NCBI GenBank assembly: GCA_037044905.1
Contig: JBAOKB010000170.1
Span: 496,001-560,000 of the forward strand
Length of the DNA: 64,000 nt
Reading direction: 5' to 3'
DNA from: Hortaea werneckii
Lineage: Eukaryota > Ascomycota > Dothideomycetes > Mycosphaerellales > Teratosphaeriaceae
This document shows positions 19,857 through 32,498 of this stretch, in pieces. The first letter of the stretch is position 1; every line of letters starts with the position of its first letter. The position numbers and the translations under genes were made by a program. The notes beneath the pieces were generated by a model. It worked only from the letters and a program-made list of their open reading frames with translations. It did not search any database and was not told where the DNA came from.

Positions 19857-22387
19857 TCAGCAAGAACCCATCGGGCAAGCAATTCCCGTGCCATATGTGC
19901 TGCCGCTGACGCCTCCAAGCTCCAAGCAAGCGCCGATGAAGCCTCCCATGCCTTCACCTGCAATCATACCCGCAGCTACGGCATAACAGTAGACCGCAAA
20001 GTTCTTTGGCCACTTCTTGGCCCAGAAGTGTGAGATGGTGGCGCCAATCACTGCGGCAATAGCCTATGAGACTTGTCAGCACATTGATGTTCATAGACAC
20101 AGAAATGGTCTAGACTTACATAGTAGGTCTGCGGTACGACGAAAGATATGGCCATCGCCATCCAGTTTGGCAAGAATACCCTCCACTTCTCGCGAGGGCC
20201 GACAAGATAGAAGTGTCGAATGACAGCTTGGACGATTGAGGCACCACCCATGACGCATGCGAAGATCGCTGAGCTCCGAGGAATTGGGAGATCTGGCTGT
20301 GTCACTGCTTCAGCAACCGCGCGCCAGGCCGAGACCGATGGGGCTGTGAAAGGGCATTTTTCGAATTCATCTGGCCTAAGAAGACAAGGGTATGCCGCCA
20401 TGAAGACGATAAAGATTCCTGGAGCAAGGAACTAGAGCATTTGTCAGACGAATTCCAAGACGATAGAATGGCTTGAGATGATGGGGTACTCACCACCGCG
20501 ATAAAGGTGCCCACTGCCTGCGAGATGAATTGCAGCTTCGGTGGAGTCCTTAGCAAGAAGCCCACACGGAAGTCTGACACTAAGCTCGTCGACATATCAG
20601 CGGCCCTGAGGCGATACCGCCCGCGACCAAGTTGAGAGTTTGCGCATGCTTGATCGTGAATCCCTGACCGCTTGTCACACCACCAAAAATCAATTGAGAT
20701 GCTTTCGCGGCGGCAGTGAGGGGATTGGTATCGGTCGCACCACTGCACTGGATGCATAGGACTGCGAGAGAAATTAGCAAGCGTCGCGCCATCGCATCAC
20801 TCCTAGAACTTACAGGCGAACATGAATCCAAGGATACTGGCAAAGATTGATAGTCCAACATGCATCTTCCACTGGACTGCTCCAATGACGCAGGTGACGA
20901 CGATCGTGACCACCAGCCCAAGCATCCAGACCCAGTCCGGTACCTGCTGCTCGCGAGTGGCAAAGTCCTCGACGTGGTCTTCTGCGAGCTGGCGTGCCGA
21001 TTGCTTCTCCAGGAAAGCGCTGTTTTGGCCACGCTTCTTAAGCATGTTGTTGATGCCACCCATTCCATGGGTGTAGGCCGTCTTCAGTCCAAGCCAGATG
21101 GTCTTGTACTGAATGAACAGCTCAGCCATACTGGCGCAAACCATGATCATCACACCAGGCCAAAGGAACCAGTAACGAGGCGAGGGCGGTGCCTCTCCAA
21201 TGTCGCTCAGGCTGTAGTAACTAGTGTACTCGGACCAATGAGGATCATCTTCGGCGAGCTTCGTGCCGACACAAACGCCGTATTTGACAAGGAGAGGACC
21301 TCCTAAGCCCCACGCGATGATAGTTCCGGCCATCATCGACCACGCGACATTGAGGCCGATGAGCATTCCGGACCCAATGAACGCCGGCGTCAGCTCAATC
21401 ATCCAGCCCCAGTTCTCACCGTAGATGGCGAGGTTGATGTAGTTTCCCCAGATGAAGAACCAAGTGAAGACGTGCCAGTCGTAGAGTAGGCCGACGGCGT
21501 AATAAGAAACGACCCTGTGGACGATGGCCAGACCGAAGGTCCACAGAAGAGCCTTGAGCTTCTTCATGGCCTCAAGCGAGCCGGTGCCAAAAGCATGCAT
21601 AGAGCGGATGGTCATGGCGGTCGCGGTGGATGAGGGGTAGATTAGACGCAGTTCACGCGAGACCTGAATGATGAAGAATTTACGCAGCGGCACGGCGAAG
21701 AAGAGACCGAAGAAGGAGCAGACCAGGGTCAAGGTGATAATCCTTCCAAAGTCGTCGCGAGGGTTGTCCGAGAGAAGCTCTAGCTGGTACATCGCGGGCA
21801 GGGCGGCAACAAAGAGGCCGGAGAGACCTCCTGCACCAGTCGCAGCAGCCTGGACGATACTGTTCTCCTGAGGACCAAACTCACCGCCGAGGATTGGAAG
21901 GCTTCCGGAGTATTTGGAAAGGAGTTTGACGATTCCGTATCCGAAGATTGCGCCGAACATGCTGGCACCAAAAGTGAACCCGGTCTTGAGACCTGGTTGG
22001 GTGTTAGCTATAATTACAACATGCAATTAGCTCTTGCATACCAAGGTAAACGTTAGAAGCATTGACAAGACTACCGAGGATGATACCAACAACGACGGAG
22101 CGAGTGGTCAACGGATTCGGCTCCTCAGGGACACCTTTCAGCGTTGGAAAGGGGACGAAAGTGTCGGTAATATCTTCCGTTTCGCTGTCTGCATCATCCT
22201 TCAGGCTGTGGATGCTAACAGTCTCATCATAAGGGGCCTTGGGATCGATGTGAGTATTGACTACCACCTCGCCACCCATGTTAGGAACAGCCATCGCCAT
22301 TGGGCGCGCAAAAGGCTCGCTGCCATCGCCGGCAGAGATCTCTTTTTCGTTCGTGATAGGCTCCTTGGGGACCTTGGAGTCCGACAT
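19857..22387 (-). CDS. OPT-family oligopeptide/metal-chelate transporter, one frameshift
   Basis: A polytopic plasma-membrane transporter of the oligopeptide transporter superfamily, which imports small peptides or metal-chelator complexes with protons. Exons on the minus strand are 22387-22042, 21992-20814, 20761-20494, 20431-20120 and 20063-19857, all with GT-AG introns of 49-62 nt. The first exon has a hydrophilic acidic N-terminus, then TM1 (SVVVGIILGSLVNASNVYLG). Family blocks include GLKTGFTFGASMFGAIFGYG, SGQGFTIKHAQTLNLVAGG, AADMSTSLVSDFRVGFLLRTPP and GGFIGACLELGGVSGSTYGTG. In exon 3, near 20604, the frame slips between GGIASG and AADMST; one lost G in a GGG run (coding strand) explains it. 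It resembles the YSL-like branch more than the isp4 branch, but this is a weak call. Confidence 0.83.
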
Positions 22388-23179
22388 TATGCCTTTTGTT
22401 GGACTTAGAGTCCACTCAAATTAGACGATGAAAAGCAAAGCGGTCGAAGAGTGCGAGAACAGGATTTTCCCTTCGGGACGGCCTAGCTTTGTACTTCATG
22501 ATCTTCACACCAGGTGCCGCATGTGCAACGACTGTGCCGCGGGCGACCCTCCATACCAGCGGTAATCATTGCTGTTCATGCCGGCTTAATGCACGCATAC
22601 CTACGCCAAGTGATGACAACAGGTAGGAACATCCCATAACAGGCACTCGACTGTAGATCCAGAGCTCCTAAACACGTATGAATCGAGGTATGATCGCGGC
22701 TAAAGGCTCTGAGGTCGGAGTTGACTAACCTGACAGAGCAACATCAACGTCGCCTCAGCGATAAGGAATGTGTCCCGGGAGCTTCGCTTGGTGATGGCCC
22801 TACGGCTGGACGTCGATCATTCAGTGATCATGTGCCCGTCGTGTAGAGACTGCAACGCTTATCATCCTCAAGTCTGTATGAGGCTTGGTCCACTATCGCC
22901 TTTTGCTTGGCAGGCTGGTATAGGAAGCTGGTTATGCACAGAAAGCTCGCTAGAAGCCGAGACTGCTCTACTGGCGTTTTAGATGATGGTCAGATAGCAA
23001 CACGAGTCGAGATGTCTTCGGTAGCTAGCGAGGAGTCCATGCCGAAATTCGAGACCGTCGCTGTGCCGTACAAATGCAGCCAAGGGCGATAGCCAATTCG
23101 GCGGCTGGGGAAATTTCGGATCCTGGGTGGCAAGCTATCGATTGCATTGGCGAGCGCTTCCGACAAGCACACCATGACA
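22388..23179. other. Intergenic region upstream of the OPT gene
   Basis: About 790 bases between the OPT start and the SDA1 stop. The plus-strand frames of 60-70 codons (22770-23092) show no domain or signal. I see no repeat or RNA gene. Confidence 0.45.
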
Positions 23180-25478
23180 CTACCTATTACCACGTCTCCC
23201 GCCCTTCTTCCCTCTCTCCACATGCTGCTTCAATATATTTCGATGCTCAGTAAGGCTTCGCTTACCCTTCTTCTTCGCCTTCCCGAGCGTCATAATCATG
23301 TTCTTCTTCCGCGCCTTCTCCTTGTTCGTCGTACTCTTGCCTTCAGCTGCCTTCTTCTCCTTCCTCCGTGCTGTCGACGAACGATGATCGTTCTTGTCTG
23401 CGGCCGGTCTATCACCGACTGCTTCACCCTTCGCCATTGCGATCTTTTCTTCCTTGGTTGCTTTGTGCGAGAGGGACGCCAGCCCAGCGATATCGTCCGC
23501 AGTGACAGCGTCGTCTGCGTGCCTTTGGGCATTTTGTTGCTGTTGAGCCTGTTGCAGTCTCCTCCTCTTCGCAGTCGGCAAAGATGCGGTGACAGCAGCA
23601 GATTGCTGCAGCTCTTTCAGCTTTGCAAGATCTGCTGGCGTGAGAATCCGGGTCGTTGCAAGGTTGGAGATCCGTTGCTCTTCCCTCTTCAACGCTGCCT
23701 CTGGTTCCATTGAGGCGCCAGTGCGAGAGGCCGATGAGCCATCTACACCTGCACCCTTGCCATCCTTATTCTCTGCTTGCTTGTTCTCAGTCTCATTCTT
23801 TTTCTTAGCTGCTTTCTCCCTCTCGTCTTCCGAATCTGAAATATCAATGTCTTCGCCTTCGCTCTCAACGTTGATCCATCCGCCACTGCTTTCGCTCGAA
23901 TCACTCTGCGCATCCCAATCGTCCCATCCTTTCTCCTCATCTTCCTCGCCATTCTGACCTTGCTCATCTTTCCACTTCTCCAACAACTCCAAGCCCTCAA
24001 TGCCACCCTGCTCCACTGCACCGAATCGCCTTGTCGCATCCTGCTCTCCAGAGCGCAATTTGAGGGCTGCTTCACGCCCTCTGTCACGCTTCCGAAGCAT
24101 TCCTGCTCCGACTTCACGGTACAGCGATAATAAGCCACGGGCCGCCATTTGAACACCCTTGTCTTTGCTTTTGCGGTACTGAACAAGATCCTGCAGCAGT
24201 GTCTCGCTCATCGCAAGCGGCTGCCTTGCGCACACTTCTCTGATTGCGTTCAAACCAGCGCTCGCCACCTCCGCTGCTGATGCCTCAGACACGAACTCGT
24301 TCGCAGTCTTTTGTATCAATGGTTCCAAGGCATCCGGGGGAACCAGGTTGTGTGTTGCTTGTGCAAGGCTTGCCAAGAACGAGGTGACAGATGGCTGTCG
24401 AGGGGTTAGGAACTTCAGGAAGTATGAGTAAAGAGGTATCAGTGAGTTTGTGCAACCCAACTAGCCTTGATACCAAATTCAGCACATGCAATTTCTGCTC
24501 CAGGTTCAGTTTGACCTTTGGCTGCGAAGGCTGCAAGTGCTGGAAGAACAATTTTTCAGCGAAGCCCTGTGGATCATGCAGAAGGTGCAGAGCACTGAAG
24601 TTCAAGGGATGCGGTGCATTCTTCTTCTTTTCCTTGCGCTTGACCTTGGCTTTGGCAGCCTTGAGCTCCCTGTCTCGCTTCGCGCTCTTCTTGTTGATGA
24701 CTGCCTGGTGCCGCAGCTTGCCCATATCAATATCCTCATCTGCATCGCTCTCGTCATCGGCTGCCTCCTCTCGCTCTTGATCACCACCCAGGAAAAAGCG
24801 CACGCCTCCTGTGACCACTTTCGCATCCTCTGAGAGAGCGGCTGCAGCCATGATACTGACGGCTTTGGCATCGTTCCAGACTTGACGCTTCCAGAGTTCG
24901 CGCGTGAGCTTGACAGACCAGAGCCCTTTCGGAGACGCTGGGTCAGATGCGATGAGGTTATGGCAAGTTGTTTGCATGCTACGGTTGAGCTTGTGGTTCG
25001 TGGTCTTAGAATTGGCAGTGCGTATGTCAGAGATGATCTTTTGGTAGAGCAGAGCGCGAAGGCTCTTGCTCGGGGTTGAGATCAGCAGAGGCCATAGCGT
25101 ATTGAGGAGCGTCTGGCTGTCGATGATATCCTTGCGCCGCAACAATACCAGACTGCCCACGATCTTGTCTCGAAGCTCCGGTTCGAGCGTTGCATGGTGC
25201 CGTTCGATCAAAGCTCTTAAATCTCCAGCAAAGCCTTCAGTGATTTTTGGGTAGCAATCGGCAACGTGGCTGACAAAGTCAATCAGGTCGCGGAGGCGAA
25301 CGATACCGGAGTCGTCAGTGGTGGTGGGCGACTGCAAGAAGAGCTCGTAAAGAGACGCATACTGCGAGTATTGACCGACGAAATCGTCACGGTAGGAGGG
25401 AGGGTCGATACGGATTTTGTGTTGGAGGTTAGGCAAGTCGGCGTCGACCTTCTCGAGCGCGCCAATTTTGCGCTTCAT
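23180..25478 (-). CDS. SDA1: SDA1, 60S ribosome-biogenesis and export factor, one frameshift
   Basis: A nuclear protein needed for late 60S subunit maturation and export; essential in yeast. It starts at 25478 with MKRKIGALEKVDADLPNLQH, the standard SDA1 N-terminus. An alternative in-frame ATG at 25517 adds 13 residues. The N-terminal HEAT-like part runs to VSRLVGLHKL. The conserved continuation IPLYSYFLKFLTPRQ is in another frame, so a slip occurs near 24440 (two bases missing or one extra). The rest includes NLVPPDALEPLI, a long acidic/Ser region, and the basic C-terminus GKAKKKGKRSLTEHRNILK with nuclear-localisation character. The length is normal when joined. There is no room for an intron at the slip. 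Confidence 0.87.
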
Positions 25479-25869
25479 CTCGGCAGAGTTGACTGGATGT
25501 GGTTGGAGTGAGCCCACCTGTACGTAGGTATAGGTAGCTTGAGACTGGAATCAAAGAATGAGCGCTCGAGAATTCCTCTTGTCGCCTAAACTTCAACGGA
25601 GATAACGCGGATATCTCCGTCTCCCGCCCCAGTCCGCCGTAACTTCACCTCTGTGCAATACAAGTTTCAATCAACATGGCTGGAAATCGTTATTGCGCAC
25701 TATATTCGTAAATGGCTTTGCAACTCTCGAGACTGATCGATGTACGAAAAGATGGGCAGTAGTGACAGAAAGAAACCATGCTTGATGATCCAGCCTCCAT
25801 CTACCGATAGATACAGGGTGCAAAAAGCGCATAAGCATCTTGGGTGAAGACTTGTACACTATGCTTTAC
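25479..25869. other. Intergenic region upstream of SDA1
   Basis: About 390 bases with the SDA1 promoter and the 3' UTR of the Sac-domain gene. Nothing else was recognised. Confidence 0.45.
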
Positions 25870-28757
25870 TCACGACCATATCAGCTTTTTGATGGAGTAT
25901 GCGATCGATTCCGAGTAATTTGTATTCTTTCTGGCTTCTGCCGCGGAGACCACTGGATAGTTCTGGACCTCAGGCACCTTTTTAAGCTCCAAATGGTCAA
26001 CGCCTCTTTGCCCCCGGGTGGCACGGGCCATGGTATCATGCAGCTCATTGCAAATCTTGTCAAGGACATCCTGCTCGCTTTCTTCCGTAGACTCTCCGCC
26101 AGGAGGTTTGGTGCTGGACGACTTCACAGATAGCACCTTGAATGCTAGAAGCCTAGTCTCACTACCTTCTTCCGGCTGCAATTGTTCACCTGCGTCCGGC
26201 GTTACTTCATCGGTGGCCGCCTCGCTTTCTACCGTTCTCTCGTTGCTACGGATGACAACATCATTGCGTGTGTTGTAGCGCAATGCGAAGCCAACATTAG
26301 TTGACTCGTCTGTGTGCTTAACTCCCAGGGTGCTCGTCACGTACGCCCCTTTCCAAATTTCTAGGATGTCCAGGAGTCCAATACGCTCAAGCTTATCGAC
26401 CCTCTCGGCATTCCAATCAATCCGGCAAAAGTGTAAAGCGGCATCCGTAAGCAGCAGAACGCATTCCTCAAACGGATGAGATATCAGTGTGTTTGCTTCC
26501 TGCGGACAGCCTAGCGTCCAGCCAGCTATGAACTTCTCTTTCGATTCATCGATTACGGTCGTGATGCAGAGTTCGATGGCATCGGCTCTCACCCGTTGTA
26601 TATCCAGAGCGTTGTCGTGACCCGTCATGTCTGCTTCAAAGTCGTCAAATGCGGAGGGCCCGACGTTTCCAAGGAAGTAATCAATGTTCAATTGTAAGAA
26701 GTAGTCACTGAAAATATTGTTATAATACCGAGTCAACGTCAGACTGAGATCTGAGAGGGCTCCGATCCAGTTTCGCTTCCGAGTGCGTGTAAAGTCACCT
26801 TTCAGCGCGGAGGTGCCAGTATACTGCTTCGAAATAGCGTCACCATTGTCGGCCCATAAGTTATTGAACCATTGTGTCTTCGGATCCGCCTTAAGATCTA
26901 TGCTCAGTCCCAGCTCAAGAAGCTGCTGCTCAAGTGCCCATCCAGCGACAGCACTCTGCACGACGTTGGTACGGTCCAAACAATCCATGCAATTTGTTCG
27001 CAATACTCCATGTTGTCGCTTGCTTGTGCGGTCGCCTTCTCTGACGCTCCAGCCGAAAGCTTCTAATGGACTTCGAAGCCTGTCCAGCAGAATCGACACG
27101 TTTTCGAACCGCATCCCCTTGCACTCTGCGTGAAAATCAAACCACTCAAATCCACTTTTGCAATGGTTAGGGTCTTGAGTCGCATTCAAAAGCTGCATCT
27201 GACGCTCGAAAGCCTCGCCGACCACCTTCTCTGTGCCATGCTTGTCAACTAAACAAGCGCAATGAACGTTCTCATAGCGTTTGGTAAGTTTGTCAAGGTG
27301 GCGTTTCAAGACCACCGAATTTGTTGCTTCGCTGCCGTGTAACACTGGCTGTGGTTTGAAGCTATATGGGCTTTGAGAGAAAAGAAGTGGGATAGAGCCG
27401 CGGACCTGAAGCAGCGAGAAGATCTTTCCTTTCTTGTCTTTCGATTGCGTCGAAAGGATTTGCTCTGTCTCAACAGCATTGGCAACATGCCCTGTGTCAT
27501 CGATGCCACGACGGAGATAACGCAAACCTGCACGGTTGACAGAACGTCTAGAAATGAGGGTAAGCAGAAGCTCTTCCCGATTGTTTGTCTCTTCCTTTTG
27601 GGGCGCCTCGGTCTTTTCTGGATTTGCCAGCGAGCTCTCGGTCTCAAGGGATGATCTTGGGACCACCCTGTTTCCGATTCCTTGGTTGCGAAGGACGCAG
27701 AATGCTCGTTGACCCACAAATCCATGGAGCAAGGGTAGCGCATATGCATACTGTTCAGCGTCTATAAAGGAACGCTGCAGATGCTTATTCCAGTAATACT
27801 CTTCATTAAATCGTTTGCACAGCGGCACAGCTGTTGTAGTGGTATCGTAATTATCAGGCTGCATCAACGTGGCGGAAATATTGTCGTCGTAAGAAAAGTA
27901 GAAGCCGCTGGTGCTGAAGTAAAGCTTCGCTGCACGCAAGATCCTTGGAGTAAGTGACACGATCATCTTGCTTGCTTTTGTGGCAGATTTTGTGTCTGAG
28001 ATATCGTCGTCCTCACTTGTCACTGTCCTTTGCGCATCCACTAGAGGAACCGTACCTTCTTGGCCTTGTTGCTTTGATGCGGACTCACTTGCAAGTTCCC
28101 CTTCCTTGAACCAGGACTCTTCACTCATACCTTGGCTTCTTCGGCGGTTCTCATTCCAGCCGGCTTTACTGAACCATCTGTCTGCAAAGCGACCGTATCT
28201 GCCACGACTCTGTAAGATATTCTTCGCAAAAGCTGTACTTTGCTCCAAAGCACTTTTGGGCAGCTCGCCATCTGCTGATGCCAATGTTTCGCCACCGTCT
28301 TCCACGTCCGTCTCCGGTTCCCCATCTTCAGAATTTCCTCCTAGCTCCGACGCCCCATTTGCTGCGATGATGGCTTCTTCTGCTTTTGCTTGCGAGCTGA
28401 GAGGAATAATAGCAACATCTTTGACACAGTATACCGGGCGGTTGCATATCTGAGCAACCTGTTCACGGCGAATGATGGCGATTAAGAAGGAGCAAGCGAC
28501 CAAGTCGAGCACGCCTGCGTAGGATCAGCTCGCGTCGCCTGCAGAGCCAGGAAACAGGCAGAGATACCAACGATGCCGAATGCCTCACAAGATTTCAGCT
28601 TGGCGACAGTACCTTCTCCACGTGTCGAGCGCACTATTCTCCCGTTGCCGTACGACAACTGCAAGCTTTCATGAGCCCTGTTCTGGCGACCTAGCGAATC
28701 GAGCACTACGCCATCGGCCGCTGCGCAGATCATAAATCTAGTCACAGGCTCAGACAT
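25870..28757 (-). CDS. Sac-domain phosphoinositide phosphatase with hSac2 domain
   Basis: A cytosolic or endomembrane lipid phosphatase related to human INPP5F/Sac2, which removes phosphate from phosphoinositides. Exons are 28757-28568 and 28514-25870; splicing the 53-nt intron restores FGIVGVLDLVACSFLIAI and gives about 944 residues. The start MSEPVTRFMICAAADGVVLD fits the family (ATG 28757; 28772 is also in frame). The Sac core includes FYFSYDDNISATLMQ and RAFCVLRNQ, with the catalytic P-loop RTNCMDCLDRTNVVQ (CX5R) around residue 580. The hSac2 domain follows (EKFIAGWTLGCP, HPFEECVLLLTDAALHFCRID). A disordered acidic insertion lies after residue 80. There are no frameshifts in 2.6 kb, unlike its neighbours. 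Confidence 0.88.
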
Positions 28758-29047
28758 CATTGCCGTGATCAACGTTCAGAGGCTTTCGTCGTAATATACT
28801 TCCTAGATCACCTGAAGCGAGTGGGAAGCTTCATGATTCAGCGGAGGCGGAAATCAAAGTTGAAACTGCTCACCAATGACGTCGATACAGTTTGCCACGT
28901 GCAAGTATTGCATGTACATGTTTCGCGTATTTCCCTATTGCATGGAAAATGAGATTTCATTAAAAAGCCTATGGACAATATCAAGCTTGTGCACAAACGA
29001 TGAAGGTGTGTGCAAGAGCGTAAGAAGCTGGCAGTGGAACGAGCAAT
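28758..29047. other. Upstream region of the Sac-domain gene
   Basis: 290 bases between the Sac-domain start and the NRDE2 stop; presumably promoter and 3' UTR. No further feature was seen. Confidence 0.4.
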
Positions 29048-32000
29048 CTACTGTCGCACGTCATCCATTGCAGCAATCGCTTCCTCCATTTCAGCTCCTC
29101 CTACCCTTATCCGTAACTCTCTCTCAATAAGCACATCGTAAATTTGTCGGATTTCTTGCCAAGGCAGCAAATCCTGGCCCGCAAAAACCCTCAAACCCAT
29201 GATGACCCAAGCCTTGTTCCAGGGAAGATATCGTAGGCCGTCCAAGAAAACTTGTCTCATCCTCGCCGCAGCCTGCCGCTTTTGCTCGCCGGTAGTCTCT
29301 TGTTTCTGATGCAAGCTGTGCTCGAATCCAAACCAATTGTTCCAAAGTCTTGAAGAGTGCCGAGCTACACTGGTTGGATCTAGCAAAGCACGGGCGAACG
29401 TGCTCCTGACCGTGTTCTCAGAACTGCCCGCACTTCCATTAGAGTAACGATGCAACTCCTCTGCTATAAGGTAAGACCAGCCGACTAGACTGCTCTGTAG
29501 CTTTGCAAGCGTCTCATCATGCAAAGAAGCACGAATGCGGTCTTCGATCTGAAATCGCCGCTGGATTTCAAAATACATACTGACGATGATGCTGTTCTCT
29601 GGGAACTTCTGAACGCTTGCCGAGACGTTTGCACGGATTATTGCGGGCTTGTAAGGCCGCCGACTTTCGACATGATATCTGATGAGAGTAGCTTGACTTT
29701 GGTGCAGGAGCTGCTCCACCACAGCCAGGGCCAAATTGCGTGTGACAGCCACGCAAAGCCTTGGAACTAGCTCCAGGGCCGCATGAAGGGAATTTCCGTT
29801 TGCAAGGTACTCAAGCCACATGCGGCAGTCGGCGAAACATGCAGCAAGTCCAGGCTTTCCCTGATACATCATCCGCTCTAGCGTGGTATCGAGATACTGT
29901 GTGGACTTGAGTCGGCGAGAGGGAAGGATTCCAGAGCAGTTTTCATGCTTTTGCGCAAAAGCTTCGATTCCATCGCCCATCGCAAGAAGCAAATTGAGAG
30001 CCGAGTCCTCGTCTCCGTTGGCAAGGCAAGAGTGCGCCCATCCATGCCACAAGAGCACATGTTCTTCTGCGGCATTCTCACCGAAGTTTTGGCTCATCCC
30101 AAGAGCAGTTCGCCACACGTCGGCTGCTTTCGACAAGCCCTTTCCCACCTTTGCCTCGGCAAGGGCGTATGCATTGTACAATCGAAGACTGGATGAGTGT
30201 TCTTTTAAGAGCTTCTTCGCGGTCTTGAGAGCCTCAGGACCAAATGCATGTGCTGAGAAGGCAATATGGTAAACGCCAATGTCGTCATCCAAGGTTCCCG
30301 GCGAATTCAACACTTTCAAGATTCTATCGACAAAATGTAAATGCCCGGCATTTGAGGGATTCTTCCCTGACTCTTGGTCGTGCAAATGGCCAAAAGCAGT
30401 TTGGAACAAGCTATAGTCAGTCTCATAGACGCTCCTTGTGGGGTTTGCCGCGCGGAAGTCCTCTACAAAGGGATCAGATCTGTTCATGTGAGCTTGGGCC
30501 CCCGACAGGTGGTTTGGAATCGGCGGCAAATGCATGAATGCTAGAAAAGCGTCGAGGAGCAGAGTTCTCGGAAGCTCGTACAGAAGCGAAGCACAGACGT
30601 CCTGGATGTCCGTGAACATTACGTGGCGAAAAGGATCGTCCAGTGCATCGTCATCATCAGCTGAAGCGGGAAGATGCAGATCGAGTGCAAGCTGCGTCTC
30701 TTGCTCTGCCATGCTGTGAAATGGTCGCGACAAATCTATTGGGCGTAAGCGGGTCGACTGAGTGATACGTGCCTGCTTATCTCCTCCGCCAACGTAATAG
30801 GACCAACCCATAGCTTGGTCCTCGCCAATCCGAGGAGTGTCGCTTTCCCAAAGTCCCCCAGATCATCCAAGTTTGCTTGGTTGTAGGGGATGCCAATGGT
30901 CTGCGACAATGTTGTTCAAATATCGCTTGCCATAGACCATAGGCAAGCTCGTCGTAACCCGCGTCCCGGATGAAAGCGGTACATCTGAGGAACACATAGA
31001 TCTGGACGTGCTGGATGTTGCGGAGCTGTTGAGAAATCGAACGTGCTTTCTGCAAGATTTCAAGGCATTGCACCAGTGTCGCTTTGCATGTTTCATACTT
31101 GAAGCCGGTGTGCGTCGTTTGAACATGGTCGAGATATAATGTCCACAATTCGATGCTGGTCGGAGTGTTTTTCAGGACATCTTGCCACTTTCTTGACAGC
31201 CGATGGTTATCCCACACAAGCGAGCTCTCTGCCATCAGACCAGACACGAGAGACTCGTGGCCCAGCTTGTCAGCAGCCACATGCTTGAGAGCTTGGTCAT
31301 ATATCGACAGTCGAATATCTGCTACAGTCCGCTTCTGGCTAGCTGTAAGTCGAGAGTAATCAACGCCAGGGCAAATCACCCTCGCTTGGTGTTCTACCAG
31401 AGCTCGCCATGCATTGACATCGTGAGGTCGCTCTTTCGTTTGCCTGACAAGCGCAGCATTCTCCTGTCGCACCCGTAGCTCAGTCTCCTGACTGTGCAAA
31501 TCTTCGCCAGTGTCCGAGGCGAATTCCAAATCCTCGTCTTCCGGCTGATTTGTATGCTTAGCCTTGCCTTCAATGGACCGGTAATCAACATGACCCCCAG
31601 GGTCAGAAGTATCAGGACCTTGCTTGAGGTCACAGTCACCATGGAGTGATATGAAGTCACTGTTGACATCGACTCCACTGAATGAAGATGCGAGGGCGCG
31701 ACGAATCGCAGGCGCCTTTCATTGACCGGAATACCGGCCATCAGCCTCAGCCGGCCGACATCGTTTCTGTCGCCTGTCCTTCGCGACAGAGTAATGTACT
31801 TCCCAGTGGATCGATCGCGATCAATCTTGGCACTTGCCGGTGCGCCTACCAGTTTGCCGTAACCTATTCGATGGTAGGTAGGTACGCTGTAACGGTGTAA
31901 GCTGCCGAACTCTACATTTTTCGCATCACCTCGAAGGTCAACGATAAAGGCATCGGAATCTTCCAATTCATCGCTGGCAACTGTCTGAGTCAGAGTCTTA

Positions 32001-32257
32001 GGGTCAGGTCTTGGTTCGGGTTTTTCTGTGTGGCGGTGGCGGTGACTATACGATCTCAACTCATCGTGACGAGACTCATGCGGCTCTAGACGTCGGCGCT
32101 TGCTTCTATGTGAGCTTTCGCGGCGCTCTCTGCCATGATCATGTCGCCGCCGCTGCCCATCTGTCTTTGCCTCGCGTGGCTCTTCTGCTTTAAGAGAAGT
32201 GCTCTTTGGCTTGAAGCTGCCAAACTTGGGTACTGATCCTTTGGCGTTCTGGGACAT
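29048..32257 (-). CDS. NRDE2: NRDE2-like nuclear RNA-silencing/exosome cofactor, three frameshifts
   Basis: A homolog of NRDE-2 (Nrl1 in fission yeast), a nuclear HAT/TPR-repeat protein that works with the Mtr4 helicase in RNA surveillance. It starts at 32257 (MSQNAKGSVPKFGSFKP), followed by a basic SR-like region and NVEFGSLHRYSVPTYHRIGYG. Next come YRSIEGKAK, the conserved HAT-type core RPHDVNAWRALVEHQ, ASQKRTVADIRLSIYDQALKH, ELWTLYLDHVQ and GYDELAYGLWQAIFEQ, and a long alpha-helical C-terminal half to 29048. Frame slips occur near 31700, 30895 and 30850. The last is a lost T that separates DLGDF from ESDTPRIGEDQAMGWSYY. No introns fit at these points. The gene is divergent from UTP10. Confidence 0.82.
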
Positions 32258-32498
32258 GATCAGCAGGCTGCAGCCAGGACGTGCAAGACTCGTGCACACA
32301 TACCTGGTACGAAAGCAAAAGGAAGTTGTGAATGGTGCTGCCGCTAGAAGTGAAGTGACAGCGGCGCGTCGGGAGTTCGGGCCAACCAACCCTTGTACCG
32401 AAAGCCAAAAGTCGCGGCGAAATCTTGGCAGACGGGAACTTTTTCTTGAAGGCAACTTGAACGGCGACAGACGAGCTTGACGAAAGGACACGCCCATC
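32258..32498. promoter_or_regulatory. Bidirectional promoter of NRDE2 and UTP10
   Basis: Only 241 bases separate the two start codons, so the divergent genes share an upstream region. Both encode nuclear RNA-processing factors, which would make co-expression sensible. No defined binding motif was identified. Confidence 0.55.
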
